A stretch of DNA of 64,000 nucleotides from Aphrocallistes beatrix (Eukaryota; Porifera; Hexactinellida; Sceptrulophora; Aphrocallistidae). The position numbers were made by a program, and so were the translations under genes. Shown piece by piece: positions 55,648 through 64,000 of the stretch (positions are counted from its first letter, which is position 1; the number at the start of each line of letters is the position of its first letter). The notes below the pieces were generated by a model. It was not told where the DNA came from. It ran no database searches and was given only the letters and a program-made list of their open reading frames with translations. The stretch is from the NCBI GenBank assembly GCA_963281255.1, contig OY725488.1:10079524-10143523 (forward strand), written 5' to 3'.

Positions 55648-56413
55648 CTACAGACAACGCACACCGTTAATAATATTGCCAATAAGGCACTGTATCTCCT
55701 ATAATATGAGCTGTACTAAATTACGAACTCTAATAGATATTGGATATAGTGATAGTACAGAATGTCATCGACTGGGGCACCTCAAACCGAATAAAATTAT
55801 CATTATATCCAAAATATAACTACTACATCCAATGTAATTACAAACTACATAGTTGCAAGATTCAAATATCTCAAATATAAACAAATTTAAAAGAATTCAA
55901 AAGTTGAAAAATAACAATTTCAGATATTTACACAAAATAAAGGGAATTGTAGAGAATAACATCAGTTAAAATAACTAATCAAATATAGATTCATTAAGAA
56001 TTCGTGTGATTAAAAATCATAAAATAACACATTCAGACTTAGAATGATCACTCGCATCTTTTCGGGTGTAAAACTTAGAACCAGATTCAGGGTCTGGCTC
56101 AACAGTTTCCTCAGATGCCAATAGCAGTGTCGCTATATTAGGTCGATCTTCAGGAGTGATAACTAAGAAGTGCTGGGCGTAGGCTTTAACATCCTCACTA
56201 GGATAGTTAAATAAGATATAGTCCAGAGAAATGTAATTAAAAAAGTTTTCTAAAAGAACCACGTTCCCTTCAAGCGAATCTACCCAGTCATTCAAATTGA
56301 CCGTTGTCATATCCAGGAGCTTATTACAGTAATACTTAGTGTTGCCTCCTCTCCAAGTTAGAGTAGAGTTGGACAGTGTACGGAATAATTCAACATCATT
56401 AACATCTGCAGCA

Positions 56414-58235
56414 GCCGTATTCACTAAGATCTTAAGCACTAAGATCGATCTTAAGTCTTAAGATCGATCTTAAGTCTTAAGATCGATCTTAGTTAAGATC
56501 GATCTTAAGATCGAACTTAGAGCTATTCACTAAGAATTAAGATCGATCTTAAGATCGATCTTAGTTAAGATCGATCTTAAGATAGAACTTAGAAATAACG
56601 TTAGGGTTAATATGATTAGAATATAGCATTAAACTAATCAAATACAAAACTGAACTATAATATTAGTAATGGTAAGTGGTCATTTATTATTGATCTAGTG
56701 AAAATAAACTATATTTCTTCTTTTTGTTCAAAATTGGGGCAATTAATGTCAATATTAGGAGCAAATAAGATTGATTAACCCACTCCTGTAAGACATAGCT
56801 TCTATCTATGTAGTTGTACCGCCTGGAATGCCTGCTAGTGAGTCTCTTACATATCTGTGGTGAAATCTTTGTTTTAACTTGGAATTCTATTTGAAAATTC
56901 AATGTTTTATGCATGTAATCTATAATTATTCTACACTAGCCAATATCAAAGGAAGAGCTATCAAAGAGCACAAGTTGTACCTCATGGATTCATAATATTA
57001 TATTGAACGAAACGTATAAACAACAAGTGTCTTTGTATATTGTAACATGAAAGTCTCTCTAAGACAAAATATAAACATTGGATATGAAAAGTACAATAAA
57101 TTGAACTCTATCGACGGTAAAATTTCTGCGTCATTTGGTGTTAGGAAAATAATTGGTGTCATTAGTGGTTATGGTAAGTCGGCGTCCTCCCGTGTATATA
57201 AATTGCTGCTGAGTACTTGCACTAACAATACCAAACCAACTGGACAAATCCCGCAAAGCAAATTGGACCAGAGAAGAAGAGTGCAGTCTCATTAATGAAA
57301 TTGAATCAGCAGGTGAGATTTTGAGAGGCTCAGGAATTCTGCTGACAAAAACAGGAAGCCAGAAAGACTGGAGGGGTACAAACACTGCTGGACAGGTAGA
57401 AGACGAGGACATGCAATTATATCAGCAGATAGAAGTATTTCTGACTCTGCAGATCGGGTAACAGAGATGTTTCAAAACACCCTTGCTTTTAGCGGAATTA
57501 CAGGTGCTGCTGATCTTTTGAAGATACTCCAAGTTTAGAATCTCCAGGAGTTAAAATCCCGACAATATATACTCGTAAGCCATCAAAGAAAAGTCGGAAG
57601 AGAAGGCGAACTGTTGATGAGCAAGATGATTCGGTCGAACTCTTGAAGGCTGCAGACTTACTTCCATTACAGCAGGTTGATAGAAGAGCAGAGGGACTAT
57701 TATAGATTGAAACGTCAGAGACTGCTGGAAAAATCATTGCGAATAGGAAAATAGGATCAAAGTGATTATTATCAGTCATGTGAATCAATATAAAGCCTGT
57801 CTCTATAATTGTGCATATTAGAATGAGTATATGATTTTATGATCAAAGAATGTATGTTCGTTTATTCATACAAATCCAAGAAGAATTTGCCACGAATATA
57901 GCATGTGATACATGTTGCGATGTTGCACACAATAAGGAGAAATGTTTTTAAAATATTTAAATTTTATTTGAAGTCTAATATCAATCAAGGTAGATTAAAT
58001 GTTCGATAGAAGTAATTTTGAATAACATTCATGGGGTAATTAGTGAAAATCGAATCAATTCCAATACTTAAGACACCTCCCTAGGTTGCTTAAAGTTCGG
58101 TCTTAAGTTCGGTCTTAAGATCGAACTTAAATCTTAGTGAATACCAATCTTAGTGAATACGACTTAAGATCGAACTTAAGACTTAAGCACTAAGATCGAT
58201 CTTAAGATCGATCTTAAGTTCTTAGTGAATACGGC
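56414..58235. mobile_element. Harbinger-like element with palindromic terminal arrays, 1.8 kb
   Basis: Inverted ends GCCGTATTCACTAAGA and TCTTAGTGAATACGGC, versions differing by a base or two. Inside each end lie repeated self-complementary words AAGATCGATCTTAAG (56435-56590 and 58095-58220). A Myb/SANT-like reading frame lies in between, as in the second gene of PIF/Harbinger elements. No DDE transposase is seen, and no clean target duplication, perhaps because the insertion was accompanied by deletion. Confidence 0.6.
57213..57715 (+). pseudogene. Myb/SANT-like protein of the Harbinger-like element, decayed
   Basis: Frame 57213-57461 has no start codon but reads KANWTREEECSLINEIE, the beginning of a Myb/SANT-like DNA-binding domain (Trp followed by REEE and a hydrophobic helix). 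After a gap with a possible GTAACA donor, a second frame (about 57530-57702) carries a basic tract KPSKKSRKRRR, a likely nuclear localisation signal, and ends in a stop. Exon joins are uncertain. The accessory protein of Harbinger elements fits best. Confidence 0.55.
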
Positions 58236-58354
58236 CGCAGGATTAAATATCTGAATCGAGTTCATCATTGATTTGTATACTCGGATTAGCTTCAGCCATT
58301 AAGATTCAGTGTAATACTTAGAATGAAAAAACAAATGTATATTAATATACAAAC

Positions 58355-58577
58355 CTAAGTTGACTAATTCATTAAAAAATGGCAAAGAATTATGAATTAT
58401 TCGAATAATTCATAATTCAGAATCATGAATTGTGAATTACTGTATTTTAAAAATTCATCCATATAATTTATGATATTTTCTCGTAAAAAACATTCAATTT
58501 TGAATAATTCTTCTCAGGCTTGATGAATTATGAATTATTCGAATAATTCATTAACTCTCATGAATTAGTCAACTTAG
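58355..58577. mobile_element. AT-rich palindromic MITE with 8-bp target duplication
   Basis: Ends CTAAGTTGACTAATTCAT and ATGAATTAGTCAACTTAG. ATACAAAC is repeated at 58347-58354 and 58578-58585. Inside each arm is the palindrome GAATTATTCGAATAATTC. The 5' flank of the gene at 59700-61883 keeps the unoccupied site. Confidence 0.88.
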
Positions 58578-58585
58578 ATACAAAC

Positions 58586-58936
58586 ACTATTTTTACGGAG
58601 TAAAACAATGGATGAGAAAGACAAAATCATAAATAAAACTAATTAATCTCTCACATAAATATTAGTCTGCAAGGCTTACAGATGACTAATAATAACTCTT
58701 TCACTAATTCTTTTGGAAATTTTACTGGATATATATTGTAAACAATAATAAACGAATGTTGGAGGAGCCATCTCCCTCCCAGGTTCGGTCTGGAAAGTGT
58801 GTGGGGTATGGCACCCCCAACTTCCCCCACCCCTACTCCAATGAAATTTGTTATACATTGATTGGAAGCATAACCAGCGACGGTTTATATCAGGTTCCGT
58901 AAACTCGTTTTTTAGGTCACATGTGACCTGACACTG
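58586..58936. other. Intergenic, no gene recognised
   Basis: No exon supported; the GC-richer part (58740-58850) has no recognised origin. Confidence 0.35.
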
Positions 58937-59165
58937 CAGGGTTGCCGTGGGAATGGAATTTCAACTCCCATTCCCACATGATTTCTGTGGGAGATCCTAC
59001 AGAAATGCAGAGAAACGCACACTGAACCTCACAGAAAATCCTACAAATTTCCACATGCGCCAATTCTCATAGCCTTAAAGTAATTTAATTCCCATCTCAT
59101 ATAGGAATCAGTGGGATTTCCCATCGGAATTCCTACAGATTTCCATTCCCAAGGCAAACCTGCCT
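58937..59165. mobile_element. Older copy of the CAGGGTTGCCGTGGG MITE family
   Basis: The left end CAGGGTTGCCGTGGGAATGG is clear, the right end CCAAGGCAAACCTG is decayed. The interior palindromes have diverged. Confidence 0.6.
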
Positions 59166-59217
59166 GATAGACACTTTGTGCGGCTTATAATATCCCTTCA
59201 AGTTCAATTATAGAACA

Positions 59218-59395
59218 TCTTATATATGAAAATGCTTTTTTTGTTCGTTTGTTTGTCGGAATTGATCGAAGAATTGGCAAGTCGTAGAAATACGAAAATT
59301 GCCATGTAGGTGTCAAATGATGAATCTAGGATTAATTTCGAAGATCTAAGCGAAATTTTCACACTTCTGCAAAAAAAAACTTCTCTATACAATAG
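59218..59395 (+). mobile_element. Helentron-like family 1, 5' part
   Basis: CTTATATATGAAAATGC and CCATGTAGGTGTCAAATGAT as in the complete copies, truncated. Confidence 0.45.
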
Positions 59396-59460
59396 TACTG
59401 CAGACACTTCGCCTCTCCGGGCGACAGCTCCCACACCATAGTCTACAGATATCGTAAACC
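59396..59460 (-). pseudogene. Decayed copy of the WD-repeat exon
   Basis: Resembles 55610-55670 (GCAGACACTT, then the TCTACAGA acceptor region and the following AT-rich flank). It shows that the subfamily III genes were duplicated with this neighbour. Confidence 0.5.
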
Positions 59461-59699
59461 ATTAATGCCATTAAGATATCTATATCTTATATAATAAAAA
59501 CTGTATTAAAATTACGAACTAGTAGTTATAAGATTCAAATATCTCAAATAAATGCAAATTCAAAAAGTTCAAAAATAACAGTTTCAGATATACACACAAA
59601 ATAAAGTAAAGGAATTGTAGAGAATAACATCAGTTAAAATATCTAACCACTTAGAGAGTCATTAGTCATGTTCAAATTGGCACCATATGTGCTCAAAAA

Positions 59700-61883
59700 T
59701 TACAAAAAAAAACACTTAGACTTATATTGATTACTTGCATCTTCTCGATTGTGAAACCTGGGGCCAGGTTCAGGGTGTGGATCAACATTTTCATCAGAGT
59801 CCAATGCTAACAGTGCGTCTAAATTAGGTCGATCTTGTCCAGTGATAATTGAGAAGTCATCGGCGTAAGAACGAACATTTTCACTAGGGGAGTTCAATAG
59901 GATATTGTACAGAGGAACATAATTCAAAAAGTTTTCAAAAAGAATTACGTTCCCTTCAAGCGAATCTATCCAATGATTCCAATTGACCGTTGTCATATTC
60001 AGGAGCTTATTACAGTAATACTTACGGTTGCCTCCTCTCCAAGTTAGAGTAGAGTTGGACAATGCATGGAATAATGTGACATCATTAACATCTGGATTAA
60101 ATACGCTTTCTCTTCGAATACATTTTATCCATGTTTTGAGTTGGGAATTTAACTCTTTTTTACTCTTAATCAAATAAGCTTTGTTTTCAGCTGGATCTTT
60201 CTTAGACTCCAGCAACAATTCTCCCTCAATGAAACCTCCGTAGTATGCCCCTGTAACGCAATGCAGCCCGTATTTCTGTAAGAAATTTATGAAAATAAGA
60301 TTTTGAAATTTATACTCCAAATTAAACGGTTCGATTCCTTTTGGAAGTGATTCTTCTAAAGAAGCAATAAACAGGTTATTCAATCTGACTGCGTCGAGAT
60401 TTGCAATATTAACTTGAAACAACGAATGATATATTCGAAACCTCAGCTTGGAAAAGTTGGTAAATGGGCGCCAAGTTTCCCCAATCACTTGAAAATCATC
60501 GACATAGAACTTTCCAACATTTTGTACATTACATATTTGAGGAACTAACATTACAAAATTATCGTGTATTTTTGAAGGATAATTAGGACAAAAAGAATCT
60601 AAGACCTGAGATCGAATTTGATTAAACTCTCTCGAATACCCCAAACCGATAAGCCTTAAATTTACTTTAACGTTAACTCGTTTTACATCAAAAATATCAA
60701 ATAACCATCCTACCTCTTCACCAGTGAAAAGGAAAGGAAAAACTTTCTCTTTAACAAAAGTAATACTTGCATTTTGGAGTTGTTTAGAATAAATTATGCC
60801 AGCTTTCTGCAGATTATAAACAAAGGCAAGGAATTTTGAATCATCTGAAAATTTCTTACTTAGACTCTCATAAATCTGATTTTCCTTCGGAATGGATAAT
60901 CGTTCTTGAATAATCTTTCTCCAAAGAGTAATTTTAGAATTATTCGAATGATCTGGAGTTTTACCAATATTTGGAATATTACTTTTTCCAGACTCATTAA
61001 AACAGAGTCGAACAGCTTCAACACCAACTTCATCTCCAGATTGTTTCATTAAGTGAATCATAGCCTCGAACAAGTTGAGAGGTTGTCTTGTACCATCTGG
61101 TAGAATACGCCAGTGTCCTTCTTGTGCCATTTCTTTCCCTTTATCCAAATTCTCAATGAACACTACAGGCACTTCGATACAGAAGTGAGCTCTAGCCAAA
61201 GTTTTACAATTTTTCTTGATCCTTTTCGATTCCTCAATATAGTTCTCTTTCAAATGCATAGCATGTGTTACTACAATGACTGTATTAGGATAGATATCAT
61301 CAACTACTCCTAATTTTGAGAGAATATAAAGTGATTTAGAAAAGCTGGAGTTAATCCCGAATATTCTGTTATCTAAAGCTGACACGAAGACAAGTACAAT
61401 GCTTGGATAAATTTCTTCTTTTAATTCTTTGTGAGAGTCAATGAAATGGGAAATGTTTGCGAGGTTTTCAGGATCTAACCCGTTTGTATCACCTAACCCT
61501 GGCGTATCAATAAATCCTATTTTGAGTTCATTTCCCAATTCTGAACTATTAATAGAATAAGAATACTCAGTAACTTTCCGTGTTGAAGACTTATCTCTAC
61601 TCGTTGGAATAATATCGGAGTCAAATAAATATTTCAGAGTAGTTGATTTTCCAACTCCAGATGATCCGAATAAGAAGATAGTAGCTTGACTAGATGTACG
61701 CTTAGCTAGAATACTCTTCAGCCTCATCCCAGCCACTATCTTCTTCTTCGTTTTGCTTCGATCTAAGTCAATCCACTTAGAAATAGAATTCGATGAAATA
61801 AGCGGGTGGAGCTCAAATTCTTCGCCGGGATTATCAGATGAATCTACTTCATTGATTTGTATACTCGGATTAGCTTCAGCCAT
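59700..61883 (-). CDS. GTPase-MACPF-CAAX protein, 727 aa (subfamily III, intact)
   Basis: Single exon, ATG in MAEANPSIQIN context. The N-terminal extension is about 22 residues longer than in subfamily I. P-loop GSSGVGKST at 73-81 with the canonical Thr; DTPGLGDTNG; THAM at G4; IEN...ILPDG. The C-terminal region is the best MACPF match of the array: LGLGYS at the entry, then YGLHC with YYGGFIEGE, closest to the YGTHY...GG consensus, then RGG and a W..W..SLEGN tract. The C-terminus is CFFL, a CAAX box of geranylgeranyl type, preceded by NREDAS. Its broken sister lies at 56017-58299. As the most divergent intact gene with the most canonical motifs, it is the best starting point for structure prediction. 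Confidence 0.88.
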   Translation of the reverse strand: MAEANPSIQINEVDSSDNPGEEFELHPLISSNSISKWIDLDRSKTKKKIVAGMRLKSILAKRTSSQATIFLFGSSGVGKSTTLKYLFDSDIIPTSRDKSSTRKVTEYSYSINSSELGNELKIGFIDTPGLGDTNGLDPENLANISHFIDSHKELKEEIYPSIVLVFVSALDNRIFGINSSFSKSLYILSKLGVVDDIYPNTVIVVTHAMHLKENYIEESKRIKKNCKTLARAHFCIEVPVVFIENLDKGKEMAQEGHWRILPDGTRQPLNLFEAMIHLMKQSGDEVGVEAVRLCFNESGKSNIPNIGKTPDHSNNSKITLWRKIIQERLSIPKENQIYESLSKKFSDDSKFLAFVYNLQKAGIIYSKQLQNASITFVKEKVFPFLFTGEEVGWLFDIFDVKRVNVKVNLRLIGLGYSREFNQIRSQVLDSFCPNYPSKIHDNFVMLVPQICNVQNVGKFYVDDFQVIGETWRPFTNFSKLRFRIYHSLFQVNIANLDAVRLNNLFIASLEESLPKGIEPFNLEYKFQNLIFINFLQKYGLHCVTGAYYGGFIEGELLLESKKDPAENKAYLIKSKKELNSQLKTWIKCIRRESVFNPDVNDVTLFHALSNSTLTWRGGNRKYYCNKLLNMTTVNWNHWIDSLEGNVILFENFLNYVPLYNILLNSPSENVRSYADDFSIITGQDRPNLDALLALDSDENVDPHPEPGPRFHNREDASNQYKSKCFFL

Positions 61884-61974
61884 TATGATTAAGTATAAAA
61901 CTACCTAGGACTGAAAAACAAAATATATTAATACAAATACTTTGTTAAGGAGTAAAATCATTTTTCGAACAAAA

Positions 61975-62108
61975 AGGGCAGGCCTAATTTACGGGACAGT
62001 CACGTAAAATCTAGATGCCTAATTTACGGGACGGGACAGCATTCAATCCCGTAAATTAGGTCCTTAGATTTTCCGTGGGACAGTACCATCCCATCCCTTA
62101 AATTAGGT
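61975..62108. repeat. Short foldback of GCCTAATTTACGGGAC units
   Basis: GCCTAATTTACGGGACAG near the left and CCCGTAAATTAGGTCC further on are inverted. Relative of 22140-22452, directly abutting the MITE at 62110. Confidence 0.6.
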
Positions 62109-62109
62109 A

Positions 62110-62481
62110 CCGTATTTCCCTGAATAAGCGCTGGGGCTTGAATAAGCGCCGGGTCTAAAGGGTGAGCGAAATAAATAAGCGCCTGGGCTCGAATAAGCGT
62201 CGGACACGGGGCATTTTAGTTCTCTGAACATCATATCAAACTAGTATTCTCAGTAGTGGCATAGATACAAGTGCTTTTTGAAACATTACATTATCCTTTT
62301 TTAATAGAACTAACATTCTCAGTTGTGGCAAAAATAAAAGTGCCAGTCAATGTAGTAAACAAAGAAAAGAGCGCCGGTCAAAATAGCGAATGAAAAAAAT
62401 AAGCGCCGGTTTGAATAAGCGCCCGGTCTAAAGGGTGAGCGAAATAAATAAGCGCCCGGGCGCTTATTCGAAGCAATACGG
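62110..62481. mobile_element. MITE with GAATAAGCGCCGG units, 372 bp
   Basis: Near-identical ends and interior to 48722-49129, TA-bordered. High similarity suggests recent mobility. Confidence 0.8.
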
Positions 62482-63378
62482 TATGCCCAATAAAAAAGAT
62501 CAGCGTTTTGATATATAAGATTCTAATGTGAATCCTCATTCCAAAAGTTGTGCCACACAGAACTACAAAAAAGAAGAGTTCTTAGACTATGAATGCAGTT
62601 AAACAGTGAGAAAGTTCAACATTTATATTAAGTGTAAGACACAAGAAATTCATTTATATAAGTTGACTAATTAGGCCAGGGGATCAGGATTTGGACCCAG
62701 GTTCAAACCTCCATCATATAAGGAATATATGGTCCAACTTTGGTGCAATTTGGTTTAATAGAATTTCCAGGAACGAGCAGAGAGACGTCGCAAGTCGATC
62801 ATGACATGATAGTAGGGTTGAAAACATTGATTCCGTGACATGAGCTAGGTATTGCTAGAAATGTCATATATAGTAAGGTGTGAAACCGCAAAACTAAAAA
62901 AATTACAATTAATTAATCTAAACGGACGTGTCCAATGGATTCCCATATGTGACTTCCTATTCGTCAATAATATTATATTTAACGATTTGGTTAAATGCTA
63001 AGGAGATATCGGTGCATGATCGGGAAAACAAAATTTGGCCCCTTGCCCATCGGATTAACGCTCTAGTACTCTCAATCTTAATTGTGTTCTATATTAATAA
63101 TACTTGTTTACTGCGGATTTACCAATCAGGCATGGGCGTAGCCATGGGGGGGCCTGGCCCCCCTAAACTTTCACTCGGCCCCCTCAAAATAAATAAATCA
63201 CTTTGAAATTTGATCTAAATAATGGCCCTCCCTAAAATATATCCAGCCCCCAAATAAAATTTTGGGATCAGGGTGTCACAATAGTAACAAATGCCCCAAA
63301 ATAGTAAAACAATTAATAAAAATCAACTTATAATGGATTTATGACTATATTCTGATTTTATTTAACATTTATTTTTAG
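62482..63378. other. Intergenic, probably intron of a plus-strand gene
   Basis: Contains a GGGGGGCCTGGCCCCCC palindrome near 63147-63163, likely repeat. If the exon at 63379 is real, this may be the preceding intron. No upstream exon was identified. Confidence 0.35.
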
Positions 63379-63543
63379 ATATGGGGCGCTGGCTATTGGA
63401 TTTTTGGGTCTCCTAAATGCCGCCCAGACTTTTGAGAGTGGCATAGTCGCTTATCTGAAACTATCAAAACCAATCATCAAACCTTCCACGCTGGCAAACA
63501 GTCACGGAATCGAATCACTCGATATTTCCGATCCAACTATAAG
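63379..63543 (+). other. Exon of an unidentified gene, plus strand
   Basis: A 165-bp stretch between a strong acceptor (pyrimidine-rich, ATTTTTAG) and a GTATCC donor stays open and reads YGALAIGFLGLLNAAQTFES, then IVAYLKLSKPIIK and further to DISDPTIR. The first 20 residues are hydrophobic, like a membrane or signal segment. Base composition is more GC-rich than its surroundings, as expected for coding DNA. The protein is not recognised. A Helentron-like end lies 50 bp downstream. Confidence 0.5.
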
Positions 63544-63590
63544 GTATCCCCTATGTTAGGACCTGGACTAAAAATTGACATCAAATATTA

Positions 63591-64000
63591 CAATACAAGC
63601 GCGCTTCGCTTGGTTGCGCTTCGGAGTTACTCAATATAACCTATTTTGGGGATATATATTATATTTACTCTGTATAAATACCGTAAACAATACTGTAAAG
63701 GCGACTTTGGCCCTTAGAGGTAACTTTTTTCCCCACAATAGCAATTTTAATAAAATATACTCAAGCATAGTCTACTCTGATAATGCCTCACAATAAAATA
63801 ACCAAGGATGCGGTAATAGCCGAATGGATTAATACAGGATTAGCCTAAAATCGTTAATCATGTAGAATACGCATTAAGAATGTATTACCAGTATATATAA
63901 AAATGGCATCAAAGTACTACATATATCCATTTTTTGCAGAGGTGTGAAAATTTCGCTTAGATCTTCGAAATTAATCATAGATTCATCATTTGACACCTAT
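63591..64000 (-). mobile_element. Helentron-like family 1 pieces at the window edge
   Basis: 63591-63640 has the inverted GC-rich end AAGCGCGCTTCGCTTGG. From 63936 to the edge the inverted 5' part appears (GAAAATTTCGCTTAGATC, then ATTTGACACCTAT). They may be the two ends of one inverted element cut by the window. Confidence 0.45.

Larger units (their letters stand above)
56017..58299 (-). pseudogene. GTPase-MACPF-CAAX gene (subfamily III) interrupted by a Harbinger-like element
   Basis: The first ~15 codons (ATG at 58299, MAEANPSIQIN) and the last ~135 codons (from VNDVELF through SNSTLTWRGG, a W..SLEGN tract, to CVIL and stop at 56017) match the intact gene at 59700-61883. Everything between, roughly 570 codons including the whole GTPase domain and most of the MACPF region, is gone, and the element 56414-58235 sits at the junction. 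The remaining C-terminal segment is well conserved with an intact CAAX box, so the loss may be fairly recent. The 5' flank also carries an insertion (58355-58577). Confidence 0.85.

Noticed and set aside
8617..61883. Bacterial or viral origin of the large GTPase genes because they lack introns
   Set aside because: Flanks, promoters and neighbours are eukaryotic, the copies share eukaryote-type CAAX boxes, and intronless tandem genes are common among animal immune GTPases.
1..64000. tRNA, rRNA or other structural RNA genes
   Set aside because: I saw no cloverleaf with A/B boxes and no rRNA segments, but a manual reading can miss them; tRNAscan and Infernal would be needed to be sure.

Overview
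The window looks like nuclear DNA of an invertebrate animal. It is AT-rich, has introns with GT/AG borders (one of 67 bp), TATA-type promoters, and a dense cover of eukaryotic DNA transposons and MITEs (Tc1/mariner-, pogo-, hAT-, Harbinger- and Helitron/Helentron-like). There are no bacterial operons, rRNA, tRNA or CRISPR. A compact early-branching metazoan such as a demosponge would fit, but I cannot prove the taxon from sequence alone.

The dominant feature is a same-strand (minus) tandem array of intronless genes of about 690-727 codons, all starting with MAEANP. Seven are intact: 8617-10779, 12787-14877, 28953-31103, 34945-37095, 38485-40656, 45157-47238 and 59700-61883. Four are broken: 1369-3499, 8324-8458, 26006-27115 and 56017-58299. 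Each intact protein reads as three parts: an N-terminal paraseptin-type (AIG1/GIMAP/Toc34-like) GTPase domain, a C-terminal region carrying the marks of a MACPF/perforin domain (an LGxGY entry motif, a YGTHY-GG-like signature, then a GG...W..W..SI tract), and a terminal CAAX prenylation box. I know of no named family with this architecture, and I regard it as the undescribed system of the window: a prenyl-anchored, nucleotide-controlled MACPF protein family, possibly an intracellular defence system comparable in outline to GBPs, GIMAPs and perforin-like proteins. The function is inference.

Three subfamilies are visible. Subfamily I is the genes at 1.4, 8.6, 26, 29, 35 and (more distant) 38.5 kb. 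Subfamily II is 12.8 and 45 kb, which share a long 5' flank. Subfamily III is 56 and 59.7 kb, each with a WD-repeat exon fragment beside it. In subfamily I a larger unit has been duplicated: GTPase-MACPF gene, then a coiled-coil single-pass membrane protein gene (5.1-6.7 and 31.5-33.0 kb), then a shared spacer, then another GTPase-MACPF gene.

Other genes: a CD225/dispanin (IFITM-like) two-TM protein at 53043-53630 with its own TATA box; a WD-repeat (PWP1-like) terminal exon at 55464-55647; orphan exons of unidentified genes at 54606-54911, 43293-43371 (weak) and 63379-63543; and a decayed Tc1-like transposase at 19318-20855. The rest is transposon-derived. Several insertions can be ordered in time because paralogous flanks preserve the empty site, and one Harbinger-like insertion occupies the missing middle of the gene at 56-58 kb.
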